Shown here: one piece after another, positions 8,049 through 17,323 of the stretch | How positions within the stretch are numbered: the first letter of the stretch is position 1 | How the letters are laid out: every line of letters starts with the position of its first letter | NCBI RefSeq assembly: GCF_014203705.1 | Contig: NZ_JACHJR010000001.1 | Coordinates: 1,612,001-1,676,000, forward strand | Length of the DNA stretch: 64,000 nucleotides | Origin: Kitasatospora gansuensis | Lineage (GTDB): Bacteria; Actinomycetota; Actinomycetes; Streptomycetales; Streptomycetaceae | Reading direction: 5' to 3' | Translations under genes and position numbers: made by a program | The notes under the pieces: model-generated | Seen by the model: the letters and a program-made list of their open reading frames with translations, nothing else | Databases searched by the model: none | What the model was told of the DNA's origin: nothing

Positions 8049-9779
8049 GTGCTGTCTTTCCGGACCCAACACACCCTTGCCCGCAGGTCGGGCCGCTTCT
8101 CCTGGGTCGACCTGGTGGTCGCCTCGGCCGTCCTGGTACTGCTCTACACCGCGCTGCGGGTGGGCCAGGGCACCACGGTCTCGTTCACCCCCGACCGGAC
8201 CACCCTGGTCGACACCGACCCCTCGCAGCTGCCGTACGACGCGGCCCGCAGCCTGCTGCGGATGTTCGTGGCGCTGGCCGCGGCGGTGGTCTTCACCTTC
8301 GGCTACGCCTACGCCGCCGCCCGCAGCCGCCGGCTGGAGCGGGTGCTGATCCCGGCCCTGGACATCCTCCAGTCGGTCCCGGTGCTCGGCTTCCTGACCA
8401 TCGCGGTGACCGGCTTCATCGCGCTCTTCCCGGGCTCGATGTTCGGCCTGGAGTGCGCGGCGGTCTTCGCCATCTTCACCTCGCAGGCCTGGAACATGAC
8501 CTTCGGGTTCTACCAGTCGCTGACCTCGCTGCCACGTGAACTGGACGAGCTGTCAAGGTCGTTCGGCTTCACCAGGTGGATGCGGTTCTGGAAGGTCGAG
8601 CTGCCCGCCGGGGCGATCGGCCTGGTCTGGAACGGCATGATGAGCTTCGGCGGCGGCTGGTTCTTCCTGGTCGCCTCCGAGATGATCAGCGTCGGCAGCC
8701 AGGAGTACGCCCTGCCGGGCGTCGGCTCCTACGCCGGGGCGGCCATCGCCGACGGCGATCTGGGCAAGGTCGGCTGGGCCATCCTGACCATGGCGGTCAT
8801 GGTGATCGGGGTCAACTTCCTGTTCTGGCGGCCGCTGACCGCCTGGACCGAGCGGTTCAAGAACGAGCAGTCGGGGGCCGGCGAGGTCCAGCGTTCGCTG
8901 GTGCTGGACTTCCTGCGGCGCTCCAACTGGCCGCGCCTGATCGGCCGTTGGCTCCGCCCGGTGGGTCTGGCCTGCTCCCGGGCCGGCCGGGTGTTCGGCG
9001 TCGACGACCGCCCGCTGGTGGTCGACCGCGCCCGGCGCCGTACCGGCGACCTGGTCTTCGCCGTGGTGGCGGGCGGCCTGATCCTCTGGGGTCTGGTCAG
9101 CCTCGGCCGCTACCTGGATGCCGGCACCGGGCTCGGCGTGTTCGGCGAACCGTTGCTGCTCGGACTGGCCACGCTGGCCCGGGTGTTGGTGCTGATCGTG
9201 GCCGCCACGGTGATCTGGGTGCCGGTCGGGGTCTGGATCGGCTTCTCGCCGAAGCTGACCCGGATCGCCCAGCCGGTGATCCAGGTGCTGGCCAGTTTTC
9301 CCGCCAACTTCCTGTTCCCGCTGGCGGTCTGGTTCTTCCTCAGGACCGGCCTGTCGATCGACATCGGCGGCATCCTGCTGATGGCGCTCGGCGCCCAGTG
9401 GTACATCCTCTTCAACACCATCGCGGGCGCCATGGCGATCCCGGCCGACCTGCGCGAGGCGATGGACGACCTCGGTGTCCGGGGTTGGCAGCGCTGGAAG
9501 CGGCTGATCATCCCCGGCGTCTTCCCCTCCTACGTCACCGGCGGGATCACCGCCTCGGGTGGCGCCTGGAACGCCTCGATCGTCTCCGAGGTGGTCACCT
9601 TCGGCGCCACCACCCTGACCGCGACCGGCCTCGGCGCGTACATCGCGCACGCCACCGCCGACGCCGACTTCCCGCGCCTGCTGGCCGGCGTGGCCGTGAT
9701 GAGCCTCTACGTGGTCGCGCTCAACCGCCTGGTCTGGCGGCGGCTGCACCGGCTCGCCGAGACCCGCTACTCGCTCTGA
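8049..9779 (+). CDS. Duplicated ABC transporter permease, anion type (COG4986-like)
   Basis: Inner-membrane permease of 576 aa carrying two complete binding-protein-dependent permease domains in tandem (about 70-270 and 370-570), each with an EAA-type loop: LDELSRSFGFTRWMRFWKVE and REAMDDLGVRGWQRWKRLI. Such duplicated permeases belong to the nitrate/sulfonate/taurine transporter superfamily. The start is GTG with an upstream GGAGG-type site. The ATPase follows after 18 bases. No substrate-binding protein gene is adjacent, as is usual for this pair. The Cys-bearing leader peptide hints at a sulfur compound, but the ligand is unproven. Confidence 0.88.
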   Translation: MLSFRTQHTLARRSGRFSWVDLVVASAVLVLLYTALRVGQGTTVSFTPDRTTLVDTDPSQLPYDAARSLLRMFVALAAAVVFTFGYAYAAARSRRLERVLIPALDILQSVPVLGFLTIAVTGFIALFPGSMFGLECAAVFAIFTSQAWNMTFGFYQSLTSLPRELDELSRSFGFTRWMRFWKVELPAGAIGLVWNGMMSFGGGWFFLVASEMISVGSQEYALPGVGSYAGAAIADGDLGKVGWAILTMAVMVIGVNFLFWRPLTAWTERFKNEQSGAGEVQRSLVLDFLRRSNWPRLIGRWLRPVGLACSRAGRVFGVDDRPLVVDRARRRTGDLVFAVVAGGLILWGLVSLGRYLDAGTGLGVFGEPLLLGLATLARVLVLIVAATVIWVPVGVWIGFSPKLTRIAQPVIQVLASFPANFLFPLAVWFFLRTGLSIDIGGILLMALGAQWYILFNTIAGAMAIPADLREAMDDLGVRGWQRWKRLIIPGVFPSYVTGGITASGGAWNASIVSEVVTFGATTLTATGLGAYIAHATADADFPRLLAGVAVMSLYVVALNRLVWRRLHRLAETRYSL

Positions 9780-9797
9780 ACCCCCGGAGGTTCCACC

Positions 9798-11207
9798 ATG
9801 AAGCTCACCACTCTGCTCCGCCGCCCCCTTGCCGCTTCCGCCCGCCCCGAGCGCGCCGTGGACGGCGAAGTCCTGCTGGAGACCGTCGGGTTGACCAAGT
9901 CGTACGCCGGCGCCGACGGCGAGCTGCCCGTCCTGGGCGGGATCGACCTGGAGATCCGGGCCGGTGAGGTGGTCGCCCTGCTCGGCCGGTCCGGCTCCGG
10001 CAAGTCCACCCTGCTGCGCTGCCTGGCGGGTCTGGTGCCGGCCAGCTCCGGCACCGTCTCCTACCGGGGCCGCGCCCTGAACGGCGCCAACCCCGGTACC
10101 GCGATGGTCTTCCAGAACTTCGCCCTGCTGCCCTGGCTGACGGTGCAGCAGAACGTCGAACTCGGCCTGGAGGCCCAGGGCTGGAACGCCCCCGACCGGG
10201 CCGAGGCCGCCCGGCAGGCGATCGATCTGGTCGGCCTGGACGGCTTCGAGTCCGCCTACCCCAAGGAGCTCTCCGGCGGTATGCGCCAACGGGTCGGCTT
10301 CGCACGGGCGTTGGTGGTCGAGCCGGACGTCCTGATGATGGACGAGCCGTTCTCTGCCCTCGACGTGCTGACCGCCGAGAACCTGCGCGGCGAACTGATG
10401 GAGCTCTGGGAGTCCGGCCGGTTCCCCACCCGGGCGATCGTGCTGGTCACCCACAACATCGAGGAGGCCGTCCTGATGGCCGACCGGATCGTGGTGCTCG
10501 GCTCCCGCCCGTACGGCACCGTGCAGGCCACCTTCGAGGTCGGCCAGGACCGCCCGCGCGACCGCAACAGCCCCGCCTTCGAGGAACTGATCGACCAGGT
10601 CTACCGGACCATGACCGGCCACCCCAAGGAGACCGCAACTCCCGGCCGTACCACGACTGTTGACCGCCGCACCCCCGCCAACACCCCGCTGCCCCCGGCC
10701 AGCGTCGACGGTCTCTCCGGCCTGGCCGAGCTGGTCGCCCACGCGGGCGGCCGCTGCGACCTGGCCGACCTGGCCGACGACCTGGGCCTGGCGGTCGACG
10801 ACATCCTGCCCCTGGTGGACGCCCTCGACCTGCTCGGCCTGGCCACCGTCGGCGCCGACGACGCGCCCAGTGACGGCGCGGGCGGGGGCGACCTGGTGCT
10901 CACCGAGCGCGGCACCGCCTTCGCCCGGGCCGACGTGCAGACCTCGAAGACCATCTTCGCGATGGCCGCGATCAGCGTCCCCCTGGTCCAGTTGATCACC
11001 AGCAGCCTACGGCAGAACCCGTCCGGCACCCTGCGGGCCGGCTTCTTCCGCGACGTCCTGGCGCACCACTTCACCAGCGTGCAGGTGGACCGCCAGCTGG
11101 AGACCGCCACCGACTGGGGCCGGTACGCGGAGCTGTACACCTACGACGCCGAGCCGCAGGCGTACCGCCTGGACGAGAACGGCCTGCTCGGCCGCCAGGA
11201 CGAGTGA
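9798..11207 (+). CDS. ABC transporter ATPase with AAA-associated C-terminal domain
   Basis: Partner ATPase of 469 aa. Walker A is at residues 63-71 (GRSGSGKST), followed by the Q-loop (MVFQNFALLPWL), the LSGGMRQRV signature, Walker B with MMDEPFSALD and the H-loop (LVTHNIEEAV), all as in NrtD/SsuB-type subunits. After about residue 290 comes an extra domain of roughly 170 aa containing two winged-helix-like segments (LAELVAHAGGRCDLADLADD and the later block ending in the C-terminus), matching the AAA-associated C-terminal domain seen only in transporters with a duplicated permease. That domain may regulate ATPase activity. Confidence 0.9.
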   Translation: MKLTTLLRRPLAASARPERAVDGEVLLETVGLTKSYAGADGELPVLGGIDLEIRAGEVVALLGRSGSGKSTLLRCLAGLVPASSGTVSYRGRALNGANPGTAMVFQNFALLPWLTVQQNVELGLEAQGWNAPDRAEAARQAIDLVGLDGFESAYPKELSGGMRQRVGFARALVVEPDVLMMDEPFSALDVLTAENLRGELMELWESGRFPTRAIVLVTHNIEEAVLMADRIVVLGSRPYGTVQATFEVGQDRPRDRNSPAFEELIDQVYRTMTGHPKETATPGRTTTVDRRTPANTPLPPASVDGLSGLAELVAHAGGRCDLADLADDLGLAVDDILPLVDALDLLGLATVGADDAPSDGAGGGDLVLTERGTAFARADVQTSKTIFAMAAISVPLVQLITSSLRQNPSGTLRAGFFRDVLAHHFTSVQVDRQLETATDWGRYAELYTYDAEPQAYRLDENGLLGRQDE

Positions 11208-11231
11208 CACCCGGCGTCGGCCGGGGTCGGT

Positions 11232-11651
11232 TCAGGCGTGCTTCGGCCGGTGTTCCGGCACCCGCTTCGGCGCCAGCGCCCGCCCGACCCTGGCCTTCGC
11301 CGCCGCCAACTCCCCAGCCACAGCCGCCTCGTCGCCCTTCCCCGCGGCCGCCTGCCCGACCAGCAGCGCCGCCTCCAGCAGCCCACGTACGTCGGGGCCC
11401 TCGGCCGCCCGGTAGAAGATCCGCGTCCCCTCCCGACGGGAGTCCACCAGCCCGGCCGCCCGCAGCTTCGCCAGATGCTGCGAGGTGGCCGCCACGTGCG
11501 CCCCGAGCAACTCGGCCAGCGCACTCACCGGCAGCTCCGCCCCACTCAACGCCCACAGCAACCGGTACCGCGCCGGATCGGCCACCGCCTTGAGCACCGC
11601 GACCGCCCGCTCGGCCCCGGCGGCGTCCCACGGCTGTACTTGCGCTCCCAT
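11232..11651 (-). CDS. ArsR-family winged-helix regulator
   Basis: DNA-binding repressor of 139 aa with the ArsR fold. The recognition region is VSALAELLGAHVAATSQHLAKLRAAGLVDSRREG shortened here to its core AATSQHLAKLRAAGLV, followed by the beta-hairpin wing (REGTRIFYRA). No CxC or other obvious metal-binding cysteine pair is present, so it may respond to a non-metal signal. The C-terminal extension is Ala/Lys/Arg-rich. It is divergent from the small membrane protein at 11732, and the 80-base gap between them is the likely operator region. Confidence 0.88.
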   Translation of the reverse strand: MGAQVQPWDAAGAERAVAVLKAVADPARYRLLWALSGAELPVSALAELLGAHVAATSQHLAKLRAAGLVDSRREGTRIFYRAAEGPDVRGLLEAALLVGQAAAGKGDEAAVAGELAAAKARVGRALAPKRVPEHRPKHA

Positions 11652-11731
11652 GCAACTATCCTACGGCGCAACCGTGGCGCCCTGCCGCCGCATCTTCCTG
11701 CGGTGACAGGCCCACCCAGGGGAGGACGGAC

Positions 11732-12079
11732 ATGACGGACCAACAGGTACCAGCTACCCCGGCCGAGCAGGCGGAGGTCCACCCGCGCACTCCCGGCAAG
11801 CTCCTGCTGGAGGGCGTCGCCGAGGTGGTGGGCTGCGTCGCCGTGGTGATCGCCTTCCTGGCGGTCTCCGACGCCGTCGAATCGACCTGGAGCAGCCACC
11901 GGGCGGCCACCGTGGTCGTCGTGCTCGCGTCGACCGCGTTCCTGCTCTACGGTGCCTGGGCGCTGCGGCGCCGCTCGCACGGGGAGGGACGTGGCCGGAT
12001 CGCCCGACCGGCCGCCTTCTGCGCCACCGTCCTCGGCGTCCTGCTCACGCTCTGTCTCCCCTACGTCTGGCTGTTCTGA
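11732..12079 (+). CDS. Small three-helix membrane protein
   Basis: Predicted inner-membrane protein of 115 aa. A polar N-terminus of about 25 residues precedes three hydrophobic segments (about 30-50, 58-75, 90-112) with a basic loop (RRRSHGEGRGRIAR) between the second and third. No family recognised. Its divergence from an ArsR regulator suggests that it is the regulated gene. The preceding bases contain GGAGG. Confidence 0.65.
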   Translation: MTDQQVPATPAEQAEVHPRTPGKLLLEGVAEVVGCVAVVIAFLAVSDAVESTWSSHRAATVVVVLASTAFLLYGAWALRRRSHGEGRGRIARPAAFCATVLGVLLTLCLPYVWLF

Positions 12080-12229
12080 CCCCCGGCGGCCGCCCGTCCC
12101 GTCCCCGGCGCGCCGGCCGTCGGGCGGGGGCGGCCGGGCGGGAATGCGGGCCGGGTGTGCAGACTTCTGGGTAGACGAACGCAGCGTCGGGCCCGGCACG
12201 TGGCCCGGCCGAGAGAGGACGACACGACT

Positions 12230-13099
12230 ATGGGCACCCCCGTCGACCAGCTGGTGGACCTGCTCGACCTGGAGCAGATCGAGCTCAACATCTTCCGCGG
12301 GCGCAGCCCCGAGGAGGCGCTCCAGCGGACCTTCGGCGGGCAGGTGGCCGGGCAGGCGCTGGTGGCGGCGGGGCGGACGGTGGAGGGCGACCGGCCGGTG
12401 CACTCGCTGCACGCGTACTTCCTCCGGCCGGGCGTGCCCGGGGTGCCGATCGTGTACCAGGTGGACCGAATCAGGGACGGCCGGTCGTTCACCACCCGCC
12501 GGGTGCTCGGCATCCAGCAGGGGCGGAGCATCTTCGCACTGACCGCGGACTTCCACGTGCCCGAGGCGGGCGGCATCGAGCACCAGGACGCGATGCCGGA
12601 CGTCCCCGGCCCGGAGGACCTGCCGAGTGCGCTGGACGAGGTGGGCGCCCGGCTCGGCGAGCTGCCGCCGTTCATCAGCCGCCGGCAGCCCTTCGACATC
12701 CGGTACGTGGACCGGCTGAAGTGGACCCAGGAGGAGCTGGTCGGGGTCGAGCCGCGCAGCGGGGTCTGGCTGAAGACCAACGGCGCGCTCCCCGACAACC
12801 CGCTGATCCACGTCTGCGCGCTCACCTACGCCAGCGACATGACGCTGCTGGACTCCGTCCGGGCCCCGGTCGAGCCGCTCTGGGGCACCCGGAACTTCGA
12901 CATGGCCTCGCTCGACCACGCGATGTGGTTCCACCGCCCGTTCCGGGCCGACGAGTGGCTGCTGTACCAGCAGGAGTCCCCGATCGCGCACGGCGCACGC
13001 GGGCTGGCGCGGGGTCAGATCTACGACCGGAACGGCCGGCTGGTCGTCTCGGTGATGCAGGAGGGGCTGTTCCGGCCGCTCGGTGACCGACGGTCGTGA
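12230..13099 (+). CDS. tesB: Acyl-CoA thioesterase II (TesB-like, double hotdog)
   Basis: Cytosolic thioesterase of 289 aa that hydrolyses acyl-CoA to fatty acid and CoA. Two hotdog domains are evident: the first with FGGQVAGQALVAAGRTV and HSLHAYFLRPG, the second with the Asp in SLDHAMWFHRPFRADEWLLY and the closing RGLARGQIYDRNGRLVVSV. The Asp/Thr(Ser)/Gln active-site residues of TesB enzymes fall in these blocks. Length matches the family (280-300). ATG 12230 follows a GAGAGAGG site. The DUF1684 gene is 28 bases downstream and likely co-transcribed. Confidence 0.92.
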   Translation: MGTPVDQLVDLLDLEQIELNIFRGRSPEEALQRTFGGQVAGQALVAAGRTVEGDRPVHSLHAYFLRPGVPGVPIVYQVDRIRDGRSFTTRRVLGIQQGRSIFALTADFHVPEAGGIEHQDAMPDVPGPEDLPSALDEVGARLGELPPFISRRQPFDIRYVDRLKWTQEELVGVEPRSGVWLKTNGALPDNPLIHVCALTYASDMTLLDSVRAPVEPLWGTRNFDMASLDHAMWFHRPFRADEWLLYQQESPIAHGARGLARGQIYDRNGRLVVSVMQEGLFRPLGDRRS

Positions 13100-13127
13100 C
13101 CGAGCACGTTCACTCAGGGAGGACCAG

Positions 13128-13913
13128 ATGACCGACACCGCCGCCGAGGAGTGGAAGCACTGGACGGAGCGCCGCACGGCGTCCGTCGGCGCTCCGCACG
13201 GCGCACTCTCACTCACCGGCACGCACTGGCTGGAGCCGGAGCCCGCCGAGATCCCCGGCCTGCCCGGCCGGTGGTGGGCCGCCGACGGTGTGGTGCTGGT
13301 GCGGGCCGCGGCCGCCGACGGGCTGCGGGTGAAGGGCGCGGAGAACGCAGTGGACGGCACCGTCGAGCTGCGCCCCGACACCGATCCGGCGGCCGACCTG
13401 CTGACGCTCGGTGACATCCTGCTGGTGCCGATCGAGCGCGAGGGCGAGCCGGCCCTCCGGGTCTTCGACCCGGCCTCCGCCGGGCGCGCGGCGTTCGCCG
13501 GGATCTCGGTCTACCCGTACGCGCCGGAGTGGGCGGTGCCCGCCGTCTTCACCCCCTTCGAGGACGACCACGACGTGGTGGTGCCGAACGCCGACGGCCG
13601 GGAGCGGCCGCTCGCGGTCACCGGCCGGATCGCCTTCCACCTGGCCGGTGAGCCGCACACCCTCACCGTCAGCCGCGCGGGCGACCGGCTGAGCGGCGTG
13701 ATCGCCGACGGCAGCAGCGGGCGGGAGACGTACCGGTTCCGCTTCGTCACGCTGCCCGCGCCGGACGCCGAAGGCCGTACCGTGCTCGACCTGAACCGGG
13801 CCTACCTGCCGCCGTGCGCGTTCGCCGACCACTTCGTCTGCCCGTTCCCGCCGCCGGGGAACCGGCTGTCGGTGGCGGTCGAGGCGGGCGAGAAGCAGGT
13901 CCTGACCAAGTAG
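13128..13913 (+). CDS. DUF1684 family protein
   Basis: Protein of 261 aa of a widespread but uncharacterised family. Recognisable points: the N-terminal HGALSLTGTHWLEPE region, the RVFDPASAGRAAFAGI block, a central FTPFEDDHDVVVPNADGRE segment, and the conserved C-terminal LDLNRAYLPPCAFADHFVCP, which includes the invariant NRAYxPPCAF motif. It is cytoplasmic with no signal peptide. ATG 13128 has GGGAGGA immediately upstream. It follows the thioesterase closely, but a shared pathway is not evident. Confidence 0.88.
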   Translation: MTDTAAEEWKHWTERRTASVGAPHGALSLTGTHWLEPEPAEIPGLPGRWWAADGVVLVRAAAADGLRVKGAENAVDGTVELRPDTDPAADLLTLGDILLVPIEREGEPALRVFDPASAGRAAFAGISVYPYAPEWAVPAVFTPFEDDHDVVVPNADGRERPLAVTGRIAFHLAGEPHTLTVSRAGDRLSGVIADGSSGRETYRFRFVTLPAPDAEGRTVLDLNRAYLPPCAFADHFVCPFPPPGNRLSVAVEAGEKQVLTK

Positions 13914-13967
13914 CGGGCCGGGGCGGGGCGGCGGCCGGAAAGCGTTTCGGCCGCGGCGGGGCGGTGG

Positions 13968-15323
13968 GTGAGGATGAGGCCTGTGTCGACCACTCCCCCC
14001 GCTCCGTCCGAGCCCGCGCCCGCATCCGCATCCGCATCCGGCGGCATACCGCCCGAGCCCGGCGCGGGAGGGGGCGGGCGGTGGCGACGGCTGGGCCGAG
14101 GCGCGCTCGCCGACCTCAGCCCGCTGCGTGAGCACCCCGACTACCGGCGGCTCTGGACCGGCCAGGTGGTCTCCGCCGTCGGCCAGCAGATGACGGCGGT
14201 GGCGGTCGCCGTCCAGGTGTACGCCCTCACCGGCTCCAGCTTCGCCACCGGCCTGGTCGGCCTGTTCTCGCTCGTCCCCCTGGTCGGCCTCGGCCTCTAC
14301 GGCGGCGCGATCGCCGACACCGTGGACCGCCGCCTGCTCGGCCTGGTCGGCTCCTCCGGACTCGCCCTCACCTCCGCCGTACTGGCCGTCCAGGCCCTGC
14401 TCGGCCTCGGCTCGGTGGGCCTGCTGTACGCGGCGGTCGCCCTCCAGTCCGGCTTCTTCGCGCTCAGCTCCCCCGCCCGGTCGGCGATGATCCCCCGCCT
14501 GGTGCCGCCCCACCAGCTGCCCGCCGCCAACGCGCTGGGCAGCATGAGCATGAGCCTCGGCACCACCGTCGGTCCGATGATCGGCGGCGTGCTGATCGCC
14601 GCCTTCGGGGTCCAGTCCGCCTACCTGGTCGACACCCTGGCGTTCAGCGGCACCCTGTACGCGATGTGGCGGCTGCCCGCCATGCGCCCCGGCGACGGCG
14701 CCGCCCGCAAGCGCGCCTCCGTCCTGGACGGCCTGCGCTTCCTCCGCAGCCGCCCCAACCTGCGCACCAGCTTCGTCGCCGACCTGATCGCAATGGTCTT
14801 CGCCTCCCCGCGCGCGCTCTTCCCCGCCATCGCCGTCACCGTCTACCACGGCGGCCCCGGCACGGTCGGCCTGCTGGTCGCCGCCCTCGCCGTCGGCGCG
14901 CTGACCGGCGCCCTCTTCTCCGGCTGGGTCTCCCGGATCCGGCGGCACGGCGCCGCCATCGTCGCCGGCGTCGCCGCCTGGGGCCTGGCCATCGCCGCCT
15001 TCGGCCTCTCCGCCCACCTCTGGCTCGGCCTGCTGATGCTCGCCGCCGCCGGCTGCGCGGACAGCATCAGCATGATCTTCCGCAACACCATGCTCCAGGT
15101 CGGCGCCCCTGACGACATGCGAGGCCGCCTCCAGGGCATCTTCATCGTGGTCGTGGCCGGCGGCCCCCGCCTCGGCGACTTCTTCGCCGGCACCGCCGCC
15201 TCCCTCACCTCCTCCACCACCGCCCTCCTCGCCGGCGGCCTGACCTGCGTGGCCGCCGTCCTCCTCCTCGCCGCCCGCCGCCCCGCCTTCCGCCACTACG
15301 ACGCCCATCACCCCGCCCCCTGA
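13968..15323 (+). CDS. Major facilitator superfamily transporter (EntS-like)
   Basis: Inner-membrane exporter of about 451 aa with 12 predicted helices from about residue 65. A disordered Pro/Ala/Ser-rich N-terminus precedes the core (PLREHPDYRRLWTGQVVSAV, a typical start for the enterobactin-exporter-like MFS branch). The loop after helix 2 has YGGAIADTVDRRLL, the family's motif A. Start is uncertain among ATG 13968, ATG 13974 and GTG 13983. Siderophore or drug export is typical for this branch, but no siderophore genes are near. Confidence 0.85.
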   Translation: MRMRPVSTTPPAPSEPAPASASASGGIPPEPGAGGGGRWRRLGRGALADLSPLREHPDYRRLWTGQVVSAVGQQMTAVAVAVQVYALTGSSFATGLVGLFSLVPLVGLGLYGGAIADTVDRRLLGLVGSSGLALTSAVLAVQALLGLGSVGLLYAAVALQSGFFALSSPARSAMIPRLVPPHQLPAANALGSMSMSLGTTVGPMIGGVLIAAFGVQSAYLVDTLAFSGTLYAMWRLPAMRPGDGAARKRASVLDGLRFLRSRPNLRTSFVADLIAMVFASPRALFPAIAVTVYHGGPGTVGLLVAALAVGALTGALFSGWVSRIRRHGAAIVAGVAAWGLAIAAFGLSAHLWLGLLMLAAAGCADSISMIFRNTMLQVGAPDDMRGRLQGIFIVVVAGGPRLGDFFAGTAASLTSSTTALLAGGLTCVAAVLLLAARRPAFRHYDAHHPAP

Positions 15324-15457
15324 CCTGCACGGCACGCCCGCCCCACCCCGGAAACTGGCAACGAGCACCCCTCCCGGTGCTGTATTGTTTTCCACGTCGC
15401 CGAGAGATCGGAGACAAGGTCAGAAAGCCGAAGCCCCCGGGCCCGGCAGACAGACCA

Positions 15458-15531
<74 letters not shown>

Positions 15532-15548
15532 CTGTGAAGTCGGTTGTC

Positions 15549-15585
15549 AGAGCCGGTACTTGGGAAACCAGGTGCCGGCTCTTTC
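15549..15585 (+). terminator. Intrinsic terminator after tRNA-Pro
   Basis: Inverted repeat AGAGCCGGTAC (15549-15559) against GTGCCGGCTCT (15572-15582), 11 pairs with one G-T, then a short T-rich run (TTTCTGTT). It lies 18 bases past the tRNA. Confidence 0.8.
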
Positions 15586-15595
15586 TGTTGCTGCG

Positions 15596-16186
15596 TCAGC
15601 CTGGTGGTCGCCTTGTGGTCGCCGGGCCACATCGGCCATGGCGTCGATGTTTCTTCTGTTCCCGGGCGCTGGTATGCGGGCAGTTGCCGGTGCGGGCGTG
15701 GGTGTTGGCGCCAGGGGCGCTGGGCGTGGCAGACGGGTCGGCCGAGGACGGCGCGGTGGTCACCGAGACGACGCCGTTGTCCGTCTTCCCGAGCCGGCCC
15801 AGCCACTGCCGCCCGACATGGGCGGTGGCCGTGCCGTCCTTGCGGTCCCCGGAATCGTCGATCACCAACACGCCCTAGCCGTGCGGCGCGGTGGCCGGAT
15901 CGGCCAGCAAGAGCTCCAGCCGACGGGTGTTGACCTGCTCGTACTTCCAAGTCGACTCCGACAGGAAGAACTCCAGCCGCTGCACCGCCGGATGCTGGGC
16001 CCCGATCACCGGCTCGGCCCCGGCGAGCGTGGTCAGCGTCTTGTTCCGGTCCCTTGGAAGCAACAGGCCGGTCAGGTACTCGCGAAATCCCCGCCGCTGG
16101 GCCAGCGAGCTGAACAGGTCGTCGAACCTGGCCGCGTACCCCTCGAGGGGCCCGGGAGCCGGTGGACACGGAGCACGCGCCGTCAT
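15596..16186 (-). pseudogene. IS701-family transposase, 5' fragment with amber stop and decayed end
   Basis: The N-terminal part of an IS701-type DDE transposase is clear: FDDLFSSLAQRRGFREYLTG, then VIGAQHPAVQRLEFFLSES, then VLVIDDSGDRKDGTATAHVG, which holds the first catalytic Asp. A TAG at 15875-15877 interrupts the frame between APHG and GVLVIDD. After KTDNGVVSVTT the sequence loses the family pattern, and the remaining two thirds of the transposase is missing. ATG 16186 is the likely original start. It sits between tRNA-Pro and an MMPL gene fragment. Confidence 0.75.
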
Positions 16187-16237
16187 GGCAACACCCCGAA
16201 AGACTCTCCTCGCGAGTACTGCCGATCTGATCCCATG

Positions 16238-16575
16238 TCAACAAGCCACCGGTAGCAGGGACATGGCGGCCGGTACGAGAGTCATGCGGACGATGAACGC
16301 GTCGATGAACACTCCGACGGCCAGGGCGAACCCGATGGACTTGATGACCGGGTCGAGGGCGAGCATGAACCCGCCGAACACCGCGACCACGATTAGGGCG
16401 GCGTCGGTGACGACCCGGGCGTTGTGGCCGAGGCCGTTGACGGCAGCCTGGTGCGGGGTGACTCCGTGGACGTAGTCCTCACGCACCCGGGAGACGATGA
16501 ACACCTCGTAGTCCATGGCGAGACCGAACAGGATACCGATGAGCAGCGGCAGAAACGGGCCGCGAGCCGCGGTAA
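16238..16575 (-). pseudogene. Internal fragment of an MMPL/RND-type transporter
   Basis: The frame carries the well-known MMPL C-terminal-half motif LIGILFGLAMDYEVFIVSRV, followed by VVTDAALIVVAVFGGFML and FALAVGVFIDAFIVRMTLV. These are three transmembrane helices of the second permease domain of an MmpL lipid exporter. The 5' side ends abruptly near 16575. The 3' side stops after VPAAMSLLPVAC, where the family continues with a GRRAWW-type region. Both ends are therefore lost; the right-hand break abuts the IS701 relic. Confidence 0.78.
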
Positions 16576-16837
16576 CTGCTGGTCAGTGACCTGTATTCGG
16601 TCGGCGGTTCCTTATGGGGTGCCGGTAGCAACGGCCGTGAATCCAACGATGTTGCTGCTGACCTGCGCAGACTCTCGACGAACATGGTCACGCGGCGGCA
16701 GGGCGCATTCTATTCGTACAGGTCAGGAGCAGGTGCGTGGGATTTTCGGCCATTGCTGCCGGGATCCCCTGATGGACGCCGTTACGCGCTGTTCCTGGGC
16801 TTGGGGAGGCTCGGAAGGGTGGTGGCCCTGTGTGGTT
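16576..16837. other. Stretch without recognisable genes between MMPL and LacI relics
   Basis: About 260 bases with lower GC than the surroundings. No frame resembles a known protein and no repeat or terminator is evident. It is probably junction debris of rearrangements. Confidence 0.4.
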
Positions 16838-17023
16838 GCGCACGGAGCGGGTGCGCCCTTCCTTGAGGGCGCGGGCAGCGGCGTTCGGCCGGTAGCCCAG
16901 CTCGGAGATGACCTCTTGGATGCGCTTGCGGGTCGCCGCCGATACCGGACGCTTCCCGCTGAGCGCTTAGGAGACCGTGCTGCGGGACACCCCGGCACGT
17001 TGGGCGATCTGCCCGATGTTCAT
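16838..17023 (-). pseudogene. LacI-family regulator, HTH fragment with ochre stop
   Basis: Begins MNIGQIAQRAGVSRSTVS, then TAA where LacI proteins have Tyr (the intact copy at 26654-27679 reads STVSYALSGKRPVS). After the stop the frame continues with ALSGKRPVSAATRKRIQEV and then GYRPNAAARALKEGRTRS before similarity ends near 16840. So a single C-to-A change in a TAC codon and loss of the whole effector domain broke it. It is a paralogue of the intact regulator, and a half operator lies 43 bases upstream of its start. Confidence 0.85.
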
Positions 17024-17065
17024 CGTTTTCCTCACGGCGGCGGGGCAGGGCGGCCCTGCGCGACG

Positions 17066-17078
17066 TCGAACCGATTCG
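17066..17078. promoter_or_regulatory. LacI operator half-site upstream of the broken regulator
   Basis: TCGAACCGATTCG, identical to the left half of the operators at 17205 and 27904. No matching right half follows. Its position just ahead of the broken LacI gene suggests former autoregulation. Confidence 0.55.
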
Positions 17079-17170
17079 CTCACCGTAGTCGGCGACGGGG
17101 CCCTCGACAACCCCGATCTCTTACTACAGGTCAGGAGGGAGGGATAGTCAATGAGTTGTTCCTCACCCTC

Positions 17171-17231
17171 TTGACGCCTGCCAAAGTGGGGATCTAGGTT
17201 CCAGTCGAACCGATTCGCGGAATCGATTCGA
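17171..17231 (+). promoter_or_regulatory. Promoter and palindromic LacI operator of the secreted glycosidase
   Basis: A -35 TTGACG (17171-17176) and -10 TAGGTT (17195-17200) are 18 bases apart. Four bases further lies a 27-bp operator, TCGAACCGATTC, spacer GCG, then GAATCGATTCGA (17205-17231), with one mismatch between halves. The same layout occurs upstream of the ABC operon and at 27872. Repression by the LacI protein at 26654 is inferred from the shared sites. Confidence 0.75.
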
Positions 17232-17323
17232 TGTTCGCCGTAACCTGCGGAGGCGGTAGTTCGTCCTTCCAGGGCTCCACGAACTCGGGGACCCACCCCT
17301 CTCACCCTCGAAGGAGCAACCGG

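Noticed and set aside
8553..10742. Large minus-strand open frame across the ABC transporter genes
   Set aside because: Gly/Gln/Asp-rich shadow with no motifs; the plus strand holds two well-defined ABC proteins.
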